64,000 nt of DNA. Source: Amycolatopsis coloradensis (GTDB lineage Bacteria; Actinomycetota; Actinomycetes; Mycobacteriales; Pseudonocardiaceae). Within the stretch, counting starts at the first letter, position 1; each line of letters starts with the position of its first letter. Below the pieces are notes generated by a model. The model was not told where the DNA came from and did no database searches. It was given only the letters and a program-made list of their open reading frames with translations. The stretch is taken from contig NZ_MQUQ01000005.1 of NCBI RefSeq assembly GCF_001953865.1, positions 709,256 through 773,255 on the forward strand, given 5' to 3'. The position numbers and the translations under genes were made by a program. Positions 18,517 through 28,180 of this stretch are shown here, piece by piece.

Positions 18517-20082
18517 TTGAACAATTCCCTGGGAACCCTGAAGAGACGACTGCCCGCTTTCGGTGTGGCGGCGGCTGTCGCCGTGCTGACCGCGCTCGGC
18601 GGCGCGACCGTCGCTTCGGCCGCGGAAGGCTCGATCGTCAACGCCGGCAGTGCCAAGGCGATCAAGGACAGCTACATCGTCGTGCTGAAGGACGGCACGT
18701 CGGTCGAAGCCGCCTCGAAGAGCCTGACGAACCGCCACGGAGGCACGGTCGAGAAGACCTTCGCGTCCTCGGTTCGCGGCTTTTCCGGCGCACTGACCGA
18801 AAAGCAGGCGAAGCGCGTCGCCGCCGACCCCGCGGTAGCCTACGTGGAGCAGAACCAGACGGTCTCGATCTCGGCGGATCAGCTGAACCCGCCGTCTTGG
18901 GGCCTGGACCGGGTCGACCAGCAAAGCCTTCCGCTGGACCAGAAGTACAGCTACAGCACCACGGCGTCGAACGTCACCGCGTACGTCGTCGACACCGGCA
19001 TCCTCACCACGCACCCCGACTTCGGCGGTCGCGCGACCCACGGCCGTGACACCGTCGACAACGACAACGACGCCACGGACTGCCAGGGCCACGGCACCCA
19101 CGTCGCCGGCACCATCGGCGGCACGGCGCACGGTCTGGCCAAGGGCGTCAAGCTCGTCGCCGTCCGCGTGCTGAACTGCTCCGGTTCCGGCACGACCGCC
19201 GGCGTCATCGCCGGTGTCGACTGGGTGACCGCGAACGCCGTCAAGCCCGCCGTCGCGAACATGAGCCTCGGTGGCGGCGCTTCGGCGACCCTCGACCAGG
19301 CCGTCCAGCGGTCGATCGCGTCGGGCGTCACCTACGGTGTCGCGGCCGGTAACGACACCGGTGCCAACGCGTGCAACGTGTCGCCCGCCCGTACCCCGGA
19401 AGCGATCACGGTCGGCTCGACGACGAACACGGACGCGCGGTCGAGCTTCTCCAACATCGGCACCTGCCTCGACATCTTCGCGCCGGGCAGCAACATCACG
19501 TCGACGTGGCTGAACAACGGCACCAACACCATCAGTGGCACCTCGATGGCGACCCCGCACGTCGTCGGCGCGGCGGCCCTGTACGCCTCCGCCAACCCGT
19601 CGGCCACGCCGAAGCAGGTCCGTGACGCGCTGGTCGCCAACGGCACCAAGGACAAGGTGACCAACCCGGGCACCGGTTCGCCGAACGTGCTGCTCTACAC
19701 CGGTACCGGCGGTGGCCCCGGCCCCGAGCCCACGCCTTGTGGCACGCAGACCAGCAGCGGCGCCGTCGCCATCCCCGACGCCGGTGCCGCGGTGACCAGC
19801 ACGGTCACCGTCGCGAACTGCGCCCGCAACGCCTCGGCCACCACCAAGGTCGCGGTGAACATCACGCACACCTACGTCGGTGACCTGGTCATCGACCTGG
19901 TCGCGCCGGACGGCACCGCGTACCGCCTGAAGGGTTCGAACAACGACTCGTCCGACAACATCAACACCACGTACACCGTCAACGCCGCGGCCGAGGCCGC
20001 GAACGGCGCCTGGAAGCTCAAGGTGCAGGACGTGTACCAGGCCGACACCGGCACGCTCAACAGCTGGTCGCTGACCCTCTGA
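18517..20082 (+). CDS. Secreted subtilisin-like serine protease (S8) with P-domain
   Basis: 521 residues from a TTG start with GGGAGGAAT upstream. Order: signal peptide (cleavage near VASAA, residue 36), inhibitor I9 propeptide (about 50-118, SYIVVLKDGTSVE), S8 catalytic domain with D159 (YVVDTG), H192 (GHGTHVAGT) and S343 (GTSMATPHV), a Gly/Pro linker (TGGGPGPEP), and a C-terminal P/proprotein-convertase domain (THTYVGDLVIDLVAPDGTAY). It is an aqualysin/proteinase K-type secreted protease that processes itself and degrades protein outside the cell. A GC-rich terminator follows. Confidence 0.95.
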   Translation: MNNSLGTLKRRLPAFGVAAAVAVLTALGGATVASAAEGSIVNAGSAKAIKDSYIVVLKDGTSVEAASKSLTNRHGGTVEKTFASSVRGFSGALTEKQAKRVAADPAVAYVEQNQTVSISADQLNPPSWGLDRVDQQSLPLDQKYSYSTTASNVTAYVVDTGILTTHPDFGGRATHGRDTVDNDNDATDCQGHGTHVAGTIGGTAHGLAKGVKLVAVRVLNCSGSGTTAGVIAGVDWVTANAVKPAVANMSLGGGASATLDQAVQRSIASGVTYGVAAGNDTGANACNVSPARTPEAITVGSTTNTDARSSFSNIGTCLDIFAPGSNITSTWLNNGTNTISGTSMATPHVVGAAALYASANPSATPKQVRDALVANGTKDKVTNPGTGSPNVLLYTGTGGGPGPEPTPCGTQTSSGAVAIPDAGAAVTSTVTVANCARNASATTKVAVNITHTYVGDLVIDLVAPDGTAYRLKGSNNDSSDNINTTYTVNAAAEAANGAWKLKVQDVYQADTGTLNSWSLTL

Positions 20083-20101
20083 TCCACTCCTGAAACACGT
20101 G

Positions 20102-20132
20102 AGGCCCCCTTCCTCCTGCTGGGAAGGGGGCC
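20102..20132 (+). terminator. Terminator after the subtilase gene
   Basis: Arms AGGCCCCCTTCC and GGAAGGGGGCCT around a 7-base loop, 19 bases after the stop. Confidence 0.85.
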
Positions 20133-20418
20133 TTCCGTATTGGACTGTCCTCAGTGGATAGTCAGCGACCAGGATCGGATTCACGGCCAAGTGCACTTCC
20201 CTGACCTGTGTCTTTGTCAGGATCGTCACGGTTGAGGCGCCACCTTTGCCTTGCTGTCATAAGGTTTTTTCACGGTAAGGACGTCGATTGTCGGACGGGT
20301 GATGCGCTTTCCTCGAAAGACTGACTTCGCTGACCAAGCCTGGGCTTGGCAGGGCACCGGGAGGATGCTGCTAATTCCGTAGCCGGCTTTCGGTATTTCG
20401 GGAAAAGGGGTGGGCAGG
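20133..20418. other. Intergenic region upstream of the Cys-rich protein gene
   Basis: About 285 bases with lower GC than the flanks, especially 20215-20410. It includes GGTTTTTTCACGGTAAGG and likely carries the promoter of the next gene. No gene is supported here. Confidence 0.45.
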
Positions 20419-21450
20419 ATGGCTGTGCTCGTGGAGAACCAGGTCGACGGACCGAATTGCTACTGCGCGGGCTACGTGGTCCCCGCCCAGAACGGTGCGT
20501 CGAGGGGGTCCGAAGCGGTCCATCCGCTGGCGGCCCTGCGGGGCACCTTGAGTGAGGACTCCCATCAAACCCTGACGATCGTCGTCGACCACGACGTGCC
20601 CTTCATCATGGGCAGCGTGACAACAGCGGACGGAAGCTACCCCGCCGGGGTCAACGTCACCTTGACGGACCCCGGTGGCAATCGGGTGGGGCCCAGTCAA
20701 ACCCATGCCCGGTTCGTCATGTGCGACGACAACGACCCGACGATGCTGCAAAGCTGCATGATCCGGACTCCCATGGTGGGTACTTGGACCGTCACGGTGG
20801 CGAACGCCGACGACACCTCCTACGTGTTCTTCTCCACGATGCCGACCGCTGCGCAGTACACCACCATCTACGACACGCTGACCCCGCTCGCCGACGCCGA
20901 AGTGCTGGGGGCGGGCCCGGACGGGGTGGGGGCTTGCTGGGGATGCAAGATCACCTGCTGGGTCGTCGCCGTCGCGGTCGCCATGCTGGTCACGCTCGGC
21001 ACCGCGTTCATCGTGGTGGGTGCCGGCCCGGTGGTGGGCTTGGTGGGGTTGATGGCGTCCGTGGGGGTCGCCCTCTCGGAGGCGGGAGCCGTGATCGTCC
21101 TGCAGACCCTGCTGGCCGGGGCGGGTGCCACAGTGGCCATCATCGTGCTCAACATGTGCACCTGGGTGAACGCCTGCCCGAACGGGGTCACGGCGGCGAT
21201 CACCAGCCCGGCGGCGGGAACCACGGTCAGCGGGATGACCGGCGTGGTCGCCACGGCCACGAACGCCGCCACGGTGGCGTTCTACGTCGCCCAGCAGACG
21301 CTCGTCGGCACCGCCACGTCCGGGCCCGACTGGACCGTGGACTGGGATACCACCAAGTCCTCCAACGGGGGACATACGGTGTCGGCCTTGGCCACCGGAC
21401 CGAACGGGGCCGCCTGGTCGGATCCGGTGAAAGTCGAAATCCGCAACTAG
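20419..21450 (+). CDS. Unrecognised Cys-rich protein with a hydrophobic core and C-terminal Ig-like domain
   Basis: 343 residues and no N-terminal signal peptide. Residues 1-160 look like a beta-sandwich (IVVDHDVPFIMGSVTTADG, GTWTVTVANADDTSYVFF) with cysteines at 14, 16, 102 and 113. Residues 173-253 form a hydrophobic Gly/Ala/Val stretch framed by CWGCKITC (173-180) and CTWVNAC (247-253), which could be two or three membrane-inserted helices. Residues 257-343 resemble a bacterial Ig-like domain (AAITSPAAGTTVSGMTGVVA). I do not recognise the family. ATG at 20419 has AAAGGGG about 8 bases upstream. It stands alone, with no obvious partner. Confidence 0.7.
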   Translation: MAVLVENQVDGPNCYCAGYVVPAQNGASRGSEAVHPLAALRGTLSEDSHQTLTIVVDHDVPFIMGSVTTADGSYPAGVNVTLTDPGGNRVGPSQTHARFVMCDDNDPTMLQSCMIRTPMVGTWTVTVANADDTSYVFFSTMPTAAQYTTIYDTLTPLADAEVLGAGPDGVGACWGCKITCWVVAVAVAMLVTLGTAFIVVGAGPVVGLVGLMASVGVALSEAGAVIVLQTLLAGAGATVAIIVLNMCTWVNACPNGVTAAITSPAAGTTVSGMTGVVATATNAATVAFYVAQQTLVGTATSGPDWTVDWDTTKSSNGGHTVSALATGPNGAAWSDPVKVEIRN

Positions 21451-21499
21451 TTGCGGCGTTCGTCCACTAAGGACCGTCGTGAGGCTCTAACCTCAGCGT

Positions 21500-22231
21500 A
21501 TGCAGCCCGGACCGCCCTATCAGCAGGGACCTCAGCAGCCGTATCCACCGCAGGGCTATCCGCAGCAGGGATACCCTCAGCAGTACGGGTATGGCGCGCC
21601 GCCGCCGAAGAAGTCGAACACCGGCCTCATCGTCGGGATCGTCATCGGCGCGGTGGTGCTGCTCGGTGGTGGTGGGGTCGGAGCCTTCTTCCTGCTCTCC
21701 GGCGATTCGAGTTTGAGCGCGTCTTCGTCGCCGACGTCGTCCAAAAAGGCCGGACCGCCGGACAAGTACACCGCCATGCCCGGTTGCGAGAAGATCGGGA
21801 CCGGGGTGAGGAACCTGCCGCCGCTCGAGACCCCGAAAGGCGAGGAGCCGGCGAGCACCTCGAACAACGAGATCGTCTACACGCGCTCGTTCTGTACCTG
21901 GCGTGAACCCAACGCGCCTTCGGCCATGGTGGGCATGTACCTGTCCAAGTCCAAGGAGCCGGGTTCGGGTGCGGGGGAGGCCTGGGCCAAGGCCTCGATC
22001 GAGAACGCCGTCGACGCCGGCGGCGTGCTCATCCCCACCATGGCCAAGGCGACCAAGGCCGTGTACGCGAAGCTCGATTCCGCGAGCCAGTGCCAGATCA
22101 AGTTCCAGCAGGGCAACGTCGAGGCGGAGATCATCGTGACCGGCCCCGATCCGTCCGGGACGGTCAACCAGACGACGTGCAAGGAGAACGCCTTGAAGGT
22201 CGCGAAGGCGACCTCCGAGGCGATCGGCTAG
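21500..22231 (+). CDS. Membrane-anchored protein with Pro/Gln/Tyr-rich N-terminus
   Basis: 243 residues. The N-terminal 35 residues are low-complexity (YQQGPQQPYPPQGYPQQGYP), then one transmembrane helix (TGLIVGIVIGAVVLLGGGGV) and an outside domain with cysteines in MPGCEKIG, SFCTWR, SQCQIK and TTCKEN. The outside domain resembles DUF3558-type exported domains common in Pseudonocardiales. Function unknown. The stop shares CTAG with the stop of the convergent SMP-30 gene. Confidence 0.75.
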   Translation: MQPGPPYQQGPQQPYPPQGYPQQGYPQQYGYGAPPPKKSNTGLIVGIVIGAVVLLGGGGVGAFFLLSGDSSLSASSSPTSSKKAGPPDKYTAMPGCEKIGTGVRNLPPLETPKGEEPASTSNNEIVYTRSFCTWREPNAPSAMVGMYLSKSKEPGSGAGEAWAKASIENAVDAGGVLIPTMAKATKAVYAKLDSASQCQIKFQQGNVEAEIIVTGPDPSGTVNQTTCKENALKVAKATSEAIG

Positions 22232-23016
22232 CCGACTTCCACGACCTGGACCTGTCCCGTCGGCCCGTCGCCGAACGGGTTGTCCCAGCCGTGCCACTCG
22301 GCGGCGAGGATGTAGAGCGAACGTCCGTCCTCGCCGCCGAGCGTGCAGGCGAAGCAGCCTCGATCGGTTTCGACCTTCTGAAGTACTTCGCCACCTTCGC
22401 GGACCCGGACGCAGTACTTGCCCGCCACGTCCGCGTACCAGACGGCGCCCTCGGCGTCGAGGCAGATGCCGTCGGGGTGATCGTCGCCGAGTTCGGCCCA
22501 CACCCGCCGTCCGGACAGTGATCCGTCCTCGGCGATGTCGAACGCGGTGAGCCGGTTGCCGTACGACTCGGCGACGATCAGCGTCGAGTCGTCGGGTGTG
22601 ATGGCCATGCCATTGCCGAAGAGGATGCCGTCGGCGACCTGGCGGGCTTCGCCGTCCGGGGTGACGACGGCGATGACGCCGGGCGCCTGGAGGTCGTGGA
22701 AGCCGTTGACGAAGGCGTTGCCGCGGCTGTCGACGACGAGTTCGTTCCAGAGCGCCGCGACGGGGGACAGGTCGGCGTAGGTGCTCAGGTCCGCGTTGAG
22801 CAGGCGGGCTTCCGGGCCGGAGATGATCAGGAGACGGCCGTCGGGGAGCCAGTCGATCGAGAACGGCATCGTGGTCGGCACGTTCGCGATGACCTCGCTT
22901 TCGCCGTCCGGGGTGACGGCGAGGACCTGTCCGGTGCCCCAGTTCGCCAGCCAGACACGGCCGTCGTGCCAGCGGGCGGATTCGGGGAGCTTGAGGCCGT
23001 CGAGCAGGGTTTTCAT
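22228..23016 (-). CDS. SMP-30/gluconolactonase/LRE family protein
   Basis: 262 residues of a six-bladed propeller: LPESARWHDGRVWLANWGTG at the start, ELVVDSRGNAFVNGF, ILFGNGMAITPDDSTLIVAE and DDHPDGICLDAEGAVWYADV with the expected metal-binding E, N and D positions. The family hydrolyses sugar lactones or other cyclic esters using a divalent metal. The specific substrate is unknown. AAGGAG lies 6 bases before the ATG. Confidence 0.88.
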   Translation of the reverse strand: MKTLLDGLKLPESARWHDGRVWLANWGTGQVLAVTPDGESEVIANVPTTMPFSIDWLPDGRLLIISGPEARLLNADLSTYADLSPVAALWNELVVDSRGNAFVNGFHDLQAPGVIAVVTPDGEARQVADGILFGNGMAITPDDSTLIVAESYGNRLTAFDIAEDGSLSGRRVWAELGDDHPDGICLDAEGAVWYADVAGKYCVRVREGGEVLQKVETDRGCFACTLGGEDGRSLYILAAEWHGWDNPFGDGPTGQVQVVEVG

Positions 23017-23076
23017 GGTGTCTCCTTCGGTCGTTTACCCCTATACGAACGGGGCCCACCGGTTTCGACACCCAAC

Positions 23077-23129
23077 TACAGGAAGGCCCCCGTTCTCGCG
23101 CCAGGCGCGAGAACGGGGGCCTTCCTGTA
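23077..23129 (-). terminator. Terminator after kgd
   Basis: A 53-base hairpin with arms TACAGGAAGGCCCCCGTTCT(CGCGCC) and the complement around a single centre base, 13 bases past the kgd stop. It insulates kgd from the SMP-30 gene on the same strand. Confidence 0.85.
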
Positions 23130-23141
23130 CTTCTCAGGCGA

Positions 23142-26100
23142 TCAGTCGAACGCCCGCGCGATCAGCGCCTTCTGCTCGACCTCGTGCACCTTGGACGAAC
23201 CGGCCGACGGGGCGGCCATCGGACGACGCGACACGACGTCGAGGCTGGAGAACACCTCCGGGAGCTTCCTCGGCAGGTTCAGGCCGAAGAACGGCCACGC
23301 GCCCTGGTTCTCCGGCTCCTCCTGCACCCAGACCGCGGGAGCGCCGTTGTAGCGCTCGAGCGCCGCCACCAGCTTCTTCTTCGGCAGCGGGTAGTACTGC
23401 TCGACGCGCACGATCGCGATGTCGTTCGCCTCGCGCTTCGTCCGCTCGGCCGCCAGTTCCCAGTACAGCTTGCCCGACGTCAGCAGGACCTTGCGCACCT
23501 TCGACGGGTCGACGACGGCGTCGTCGATGACCGACATGAACTTCGTCTGGCCGGTGAAGTCCTCGACCGCCGAGGTGGCGGCCTTGTTGCGCAGCATCGA
23601 CTTGGGGGTGAAGACCACCAGCGGGCGGTTCACTCCGTCGAGGGCGTGACGGCGGAGGAGGTGGAAGTAGTTCGCCGGGGTCGACGGCACGGACACGGTC
23701 ATCGAGCCTTCGGCGCACAGCGAGAGGAAACGCTCGATGCGGCCGGAGGTGTGGTCCGGGCCCTGGCCTTCGTGGCCGTGCGGCAGCAGCAGCACGACGT
23801 CCGACAGCTGGCCCCACTTGGCCTCGCCGGAGGAGATGTACTCGTCGATGACGGTCTGCGCGCCGTTGACGAAGTCACCGAACTGCGCTTCCCACATGAC
23901 CAGCGCTTCGGAGTTGGCCACGGAGTAGCCGTACTCGAAACCGACGGCCGCGTACTCGGACAGCGCCGAGTCGTAGATCATGACGCGGCCCTGGCCCTCG
24001 GCAAGGCTCGCCAGCGGGGAGTACTCCTGGCCGGTCTTGCGGTCGATCAGCACCGAGTGGCGCTGGGTGAAGGTGCCGCGGCGGGAGTCCTGGCCGGAGA
24101 GCCGCACCAGGCGGCCCTCCATGGCCAGCGAACCGAAGGCGAGCAGCTCGCCGTACGCCCAGTCGATGCCGCCTTCGCGGGACATCTTGTGGCGGCGTTC
24201 CATGACCGGCTTGACCCGCGGGTGCGGGGTGAAGCCCTCGGGCACGTTGAGGAACGCGTCGCCGATGTGCTCGATGACCTCGGCGGTGGTGGCGGTGGGC
24301 ACCTTGGCCGGGACCTGCTGCTCCTCCTCGACCGAGGGGCTGGCCTTCGCCGGGTGCTTCTCCAGTTCGCGGACCTCGTTGAAGACGTGCTCCAGCTGGC
24401 TGGAGAAGTCACGCAACGCGGCTTCGGCCTCTTCGACGGAGATGTCGCCGCGGCCGATCAGCGATTCGGTGTAGGTCTTCCGGACCGAACGCTTCGTGTC
24501 GATGACGTCGTACATCGCCGGCTGCGTCATCGAGGGGTCGTCGCCCTCGTTGTGCCCGCGACGGCGGTAGCAGATCAGATCGATCACGACGTCCTTGTGG
24601 AACGCCTGGCGGTAGTCGACGGCCAGCTTGGCCACCCAGTGCGCGGCCTCCGGGTCGTCGCCGTTCACGTGGAAGATCGGCGAGCCGATCATCTTCGCGA
24701 CGTCGGTGGCGTACTGGCTCGACCGCGAGTGCTCGGGCGCGGTGGTGAAGCCGACCTGGTTGTTGACGATGACGTGCACGGTGCCGCCGGTGCGGTAGCC
24801 GCGCAGCAGCGCCAGGTTCAGGGTCTCGGCCACGACACCCTGGCCCGCGAAGGCCGCGTCGCCGTGCATCAGAACCGGGAGGACGGTGAAGCCCTCGCCA
24901 CCCTTGTCGAGGATGTCCTGCTTCGCGCGGACGATGCCTTCGAGGACCGGGTCGACGGTCTCCAGGTGCGACGGGTTCGCGGTCAGCGACACCTTGGTCT
25001 CGCCGTCGCCGAACATGCGGAAGTACTTGCCCTCGGCGCCGAGGTGGTACTTCACGTCACCGGAACCGTGCGCCTGGCCCGGGTCGAGGTTGCCCTCGAA
25101 CTCCTGGAAGATCTGCGCGATCGGCTTGCCGACGATGTTCGCGAGCACGTTCAGGCGGCCGCGGTGCGGCATGCCGATGACGACCTCGTCGAGTTCGTAC
25201 TCGGCGGCCTTGTCCAGCAGCGTGTCGAGCAGCGGGATCGCCGTCTCGCCGCCTTCGAGGGAGAACCGCTTCTGCCCGACGTACTTGGTCTGCAGGAAGG
25301 TCTCGAACGCCTCGGCGGCGTTGAGCTTCGAGAGCACGTACTTCTGGACGGCGGGGTCCGGCTTCTCGTGCGGGATCTCGACGCGGTCCTGGATCCAGCG
25401 CCGCTCCTCGGGGTCGAGGATGTGCGTGTACTCGATGCCGACGGTGCGGCAGTACGAGTTGCGCAGGACGCCGAGGATGTCCCGCAGCTTCATCCGCTCC
25501 TGGCCCGCGAAGCCGCCGACCGGGAACTCGCGGTCCAGGTCCCACAGGGTCAGGCCGTGGGAGAGGACGTCGAGGTCGGCGTGGCTGCGCTGCCGGTAGT
25601 TCAGCGGGTCGGTGTCGGCCATCAGGTGACCGCGCATGCGGAAGGCGTCGATCAGCTCGATCACGCGCGCGGTCTTGTCGACCGGGCCGTCCGGGATGTC
25701 GGCGACCCAGCGGATCGGCTCGTACGGCAGACGCAGGCTGGTGAAGACGTCGTCGTAGAAGCCGTCCTCGCCGAGCAGCAGCTCGTGGATGCGCTTGAGG
25801 AACTCGCCCGACTCCGCACCCTGGATGATGCGGTGGTCATACGTCGAGGTCAGCGTCATGATCTTCGAGACGCCGAGGTCGACCAGGGCCTTTTCGCTGG
25901 TGCCCTCGAAGTGCGCCGGGTACTGCATGGCGCCGACGCCGATGATCGCGCCCTGGCCCGCCTGGAGCCGCGGCACCGAGTGGTTGGTGCCGATGCCGCC
26001 GGGGTTGGTCAGCGAGATCGTGGTGCCCGCGAAGTCGTCGGCGGTCAGCTTGCCGTTGCGGGCCTTCTTGACGATCTCCTCGTAGGCCTGCCAGAACTGC

Positions 26101-26876
26101 ATGAAGGTCATGTTCTCGGTGGCCTTGATGGAGGCCACGACGAGCGTGCGGGAGCCTTCCTTGCCCTTCATGTCGATCGCGAGACCGAAGTTCACGTGCT
26201 CCGGCGTGATCGCGAACGGCTTCCCGTCGATCAGCTGGTAGTGCCGGTTCATGTTCGGGAAGTTCTTCAGCGCCCGGACCATCGCGTAACCGATGAGGTG
26301 CGTGAAGGAGATCTTGCCGCCGCGCGTGCGCTTGAGGTGGTTGTTGATGACGATGCGGTTGTCGGCCATCAGCTTCGCCGGGACGGCACGCACACTCGTC
26401 GCCGTCGGCACGGACAGCGAGGCGTCCATGTTCTTCGCGATCGCGGCGGCCGCGCCACGGAGCTGCTTCGACTCCGGCTCGGCGTCCTTCTCGACCGTCT
26501 TGGCGGGAGCCTTCGCGGGGGCGGCCTTGGGTGCGGCGGCCTTCGCTTCGGTCTTCGGGGCGGGCTTCGCCGGTGTGGCGGCCTTCGCCTCGTTCTTCGG
26601 AGCGGTCTGCTTCGCGGCGGACTCGGCGTTGCGGACCGTCTGCGGCGACGGCGTGGAGGCCTGACCGTTGGTGCCCGAGCCCTCCTTGGCGGTCTCCGTG
26701 GAGGTCTGACGTGCGTCGTCCGCCTTGGTCTGCGCGGCCTGCGTTGGCTTGAAGTCCGCGAAGAAGTCGTGCCAGGCGGCATCGACTGAGGTGGGGTCGG
26801 CGAGGAACTGGTCGTACATTTCCTCGACAACCCACTCGTTGGGGCCGAATTGTGACGCAGGGCTGCTGCTGGACAC
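23142..26876 (-). CDS. kgd: Multifunctional 2-oxoglutarate decarboxylase/dehydrogenase Kgd (E2-E1 fusion)
   Basis: 1244 residues with a GTG start. A short N-terminal OdhA helix ([20 protein letters not shown]) is followed by an Ala/Lys/Pro-rich linker (about 45-135), an E2 succinyltransferase-type catalytic domain (about 140-370, with the active histidine H348 in [14 protein letters not shown]) and a thiamine-diphosphate E1 domain ([35 protein letters not shown], and the transketolase-type C-terminus). No lipoyl domain is present. The actinobacterial enzyme joins E1 and E2 activity and can also act as decarboxylase or carboligase. In mycobacteria GarA inhibits it. Start is chosen from the conserved N-terminus. 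Confidence 0.96.
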   Translation of the reverse strand: MSSSSPASQFGPNEWVVEEMYDQFLADPTSVDAAWHDFFADFKPTQAAQTKADDARQTSTETAKEGSGTNGQASTPSPQTVRNAESAAKQTAPKNEAKAATPAKPAPKTEAKAAAPKAAPAKAPAKTVEKDAEPESKQLRGAAAAIAKNMDASLSVPTATSVRAVPAKLMADNRIVINNHLKRTRGGKISFTHLIGYAMVRALKNFPNMNRHYQLIDGKPFAITPEHVNFGLAIDMKGKEGSRTLVVASIKATENMTFMQFWQAYEEIVKKARNGKLTADDFAGTTISLTNPGGIGTNHSVPRLQAGQGAIIGVGAMQYPAHFEGTSEKALVDLGVSKIMTLTSTYDHRIIQGAESGEFLKRIHELLLGEDGFYDDVFTSLRLPYEPIRWVADIPDGPVDKTARVIELIDAFRMRGHLMADTDPLNYRQRSHADLDVLSHGLTLWDLDREFPVGGFAGQERMKLRDILGVLRNSYCRTVGIEYTHILDPEERRWIQDRVEIPHEKPDPAVQKYVLSKLNAAEAFETFLQTKYVGQKRFSLEGGETAIPLLDTLLDKAAEYELDEVVIGMPHRGRLNVLANIVGKPIAQIFQEFEGNLDPGQAHGSGDVKYHLGAEGKYFRMFGDGETKVSLTANPSHLETVDPVLEGIVRAKQDILDKGGEGFTVLPVLMHGDAAFAGQGVVAETLNLALLRGYRTGGTVHVIVNNQVGFTTAPEHSRSSQYATDVAKMIGSPIFHVNGDDPEAAHWVAKLAVDYRQAFHKDVVIDLICYRRRGHNEGDDPSMTQPAMYDVIDTKRSVRKTYTESLIGRGDISVEEAEAALRDFSSQLEHVFNEVRELEKHPAKASPSVEEEQQVPAKVPTATTAEVIEHIGDAFLNVPEGFTPHPRVKPVMERRHKMSREGGIDWAYGELLAFGSLAMEGRLVRLSGQDSRRGTFTQRHSVLIDRKTGQEYSPLASLAEGQGRVMIYDSALSEYAAVGFEYGYSVANSEALVMWEAQFGDFVNGAQTVIDEYISSGEAKWGQLSDVVLLLPHGHEGQGPDHTSGRIERFLSLCAEGSMTVSVPSTPANYFHLLRRHALDGVNRPLVVFTPKSMLRNKAATSAVEDFTGQTKFMSVIDDAVVDPSKVRKVLLTSGKLYWELAAERTKREANDIAIVRVEQYYPLPKKKLVAALERYNGAPAVWVQEEPENQGAWPFFGLNLPRKLPEVFSSLDVVSRRPMAAPSAGSSKVHEVEQKALIARAFD

Positions 26877-27248
26877 GGCTTGGACTCGCCTCTATCCGTC
26901 TCGAGATCTTGAACACCGCTGATGCGCCTACCAGGCTAACCCCCTCGGTGGCAGCCGTGTGATGGAACTGGCCTGTGTGAGGCGTGGCGCACTAGGTGAT
27001 GGGTCACTGTCTCGATCAAGAGATCGAAAATAGGTCACTCGCCGGAGCGGTCCGCCGCCGTCCGGGGGAGCAGGGGACCTTTGCTGTCGTTTCACGGTCC
27101 GTGCAGGTCAGGTCACTGTTTGGTCGGTGAAGGTTGGCGGAGTGGTCGTGCCGGGACAGCCTGGAATTCACGTCTGGGCGTTTTGCTGGGTGAAGGATGC
27201 GGCCGGTGTCGTGCCGGCCGCCGATCACCCGCGAGGTGGTGGCAGGCG
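26877..27248. other. Intergenic region between divergent kgd and a small gene
   Basis: This 372-base stretch should hold the kgd promoter. The heptamer GGTCACT occurs three times in the same orientation (27002, 27033, 27111), and a small inverted repeat TCGATC-AAGA-GATCGA lies near 27013-27028. Neither is a known operator to me. Confidence 0.5.
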
Positions 27249-27515
27249 ATGTGGCTGGACGAGTGTCCGTCGTTCTGGGACGAGGGACGGGTGCGCCCGT
27301 TGGTCACCCAGTCCGGCAAGGTCGTGCTGAGGTGCGACTCGTGCGCCGCGGTCTGGCCGACGCTCTCCGATTTCAAGGAGATGGAGCACGTCGAGCCCGA
27401 CGAGCCGGACTGGGTCGTGGCGGCCGGGGTGCACGTCCGGCCCGGGACCTTCCGGTGGGCGTCGGCCCAGGACCTGGAGGTCGCCGGGATGAGCGGCCTC
27501 TCGTGGCGCTCCTAA
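27249..27515 (+). CDS. Small protein with a CxxC pair, unknown function
   Basis: 88 residues starting MWLDECPSFWDEGRVRPLVT. It has a single CDSC pair (VVLRCDSCAAVWPTL) that could form half of a zinc ribbon. GC at third codon positions is high over this part only, and the open frame upstream of 27249 lacks coding character. A GGTGGCAGG sequence precedes the ATG. The stop overlaps the stop of the convergent DUF4291 gene (CTAA). Confidence 0.65.
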   Translation: MWLDECPSFWDEGRVRPLVTQSGKVVLRCDSCAAVWPTLSDFKEMEHVEPDEPDWVVAAGVHVRPGTFRWASAQDLEVAGMSGLSWRS

Positions 27516-28081
27516 GCGGGGTACGGACGCTCCGCGGGTAGCAGCGCTTCGGCATCTTCGATGCGGTTCGCGGCGACGAGCGCGCCGACCTCGCGCATGG
27601 TCGGGGTGACGTCGGTGACCGCCGTGATCCATTTGTCGACATAGCGATCGACGGCCTCGCCGCTCAGCCCCATCTGGAGCGAGCGGTGCTTCAGGGGGCC
27701 GAGGCGGATGCTCCGCTCGGGATCCCACTGGATGCGGACCGGGCTGGCCTTGACCTCGCGTCGCCACGTTTCCCGGTCGGGGTGGACGTCGGGGTCGTAG
27801 TGGCTGAGCGCCGCGTGTTCGAGCGCCCACTCGAAGCCGTCGCGAGTGATGTCGAGAGCGAGTACGCGCTCCTGGCCGGGCTTGGCGCCCCAGCCGCAGC
27901 GGTACGCCATCCAGAGGAAGGACGGCTTGATCCAGGTCATCCGTTCGCGTTTGAACGGCGGCACGAAGGTGCCTGCCTCGAGGGCGGCGTCGGCGATGAC
28001 CGGGGAATAAGCCTGATAGACGCGGATCGTGGTTTCGGTGTGGACGGCACGGATCTGCCGCGCCGGGATTTCTTCATTCAT
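27512..28081 (-). CDS. DUF4291 domain protein
   Basis: 189 residues matching the DUF4291 pattern: RQIRAVHTETTIRVYQAYSP at the start, FKRERMTWIKPSFLWMAYR in the middle and RSLQMGLSGEAVDRYVDKWI near the end. The family has no assigned activity that I know of. It covers nearly the full protein. It overlaps the convergent small gene at the stops and is likely expressed alone. Confidence 0.88.
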   Translation of the reverse strand: MNEEIPARQIRAVHTETTIRVYQAYSPVIADAALEAGTFVPPFKRERMTWIKPSFLWMAYRCGWGAKPGQERVLALDITRDGFEWALEHAALSHYDPDVHPDRETWRREVKASPVRIQWDPERSIRLGPLKHRSLQMGLSGEAVDRYVDKWITAVTDVTPTMREVGALVAANRIEDAEALLPAERPYPA

Positions 28082-28180
28082 TTGCCGCTCAGCGTGACAG
28101 GCGCCGGGACTGGGCGCGAGCGAAATCGTCGCCGGGGGAGTGTGCGGGTGGTCCGCAAGTAGTCGGCTGGTTGCGGTGGT

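Noticed and set aside
18412..20229. 605-codon open frame opposite the subtilase gene
   Set aside because: Antisense shadow. Composition (RDDVRGRR-type) is not protein-like.
23184..26789. 1201-codon open frame opposite kgd
   Set aside because: Antisense shadow of the strongly supported Kgd gene, with no recognisable domain.
27002..27117. Three GGTCACT repeats as an operator cluster upstream of kgd
   Set aside because: Spacing is irregular (31 and 78 bases) and 7-mers of this sort can recur by chance. Noted only in the region description.
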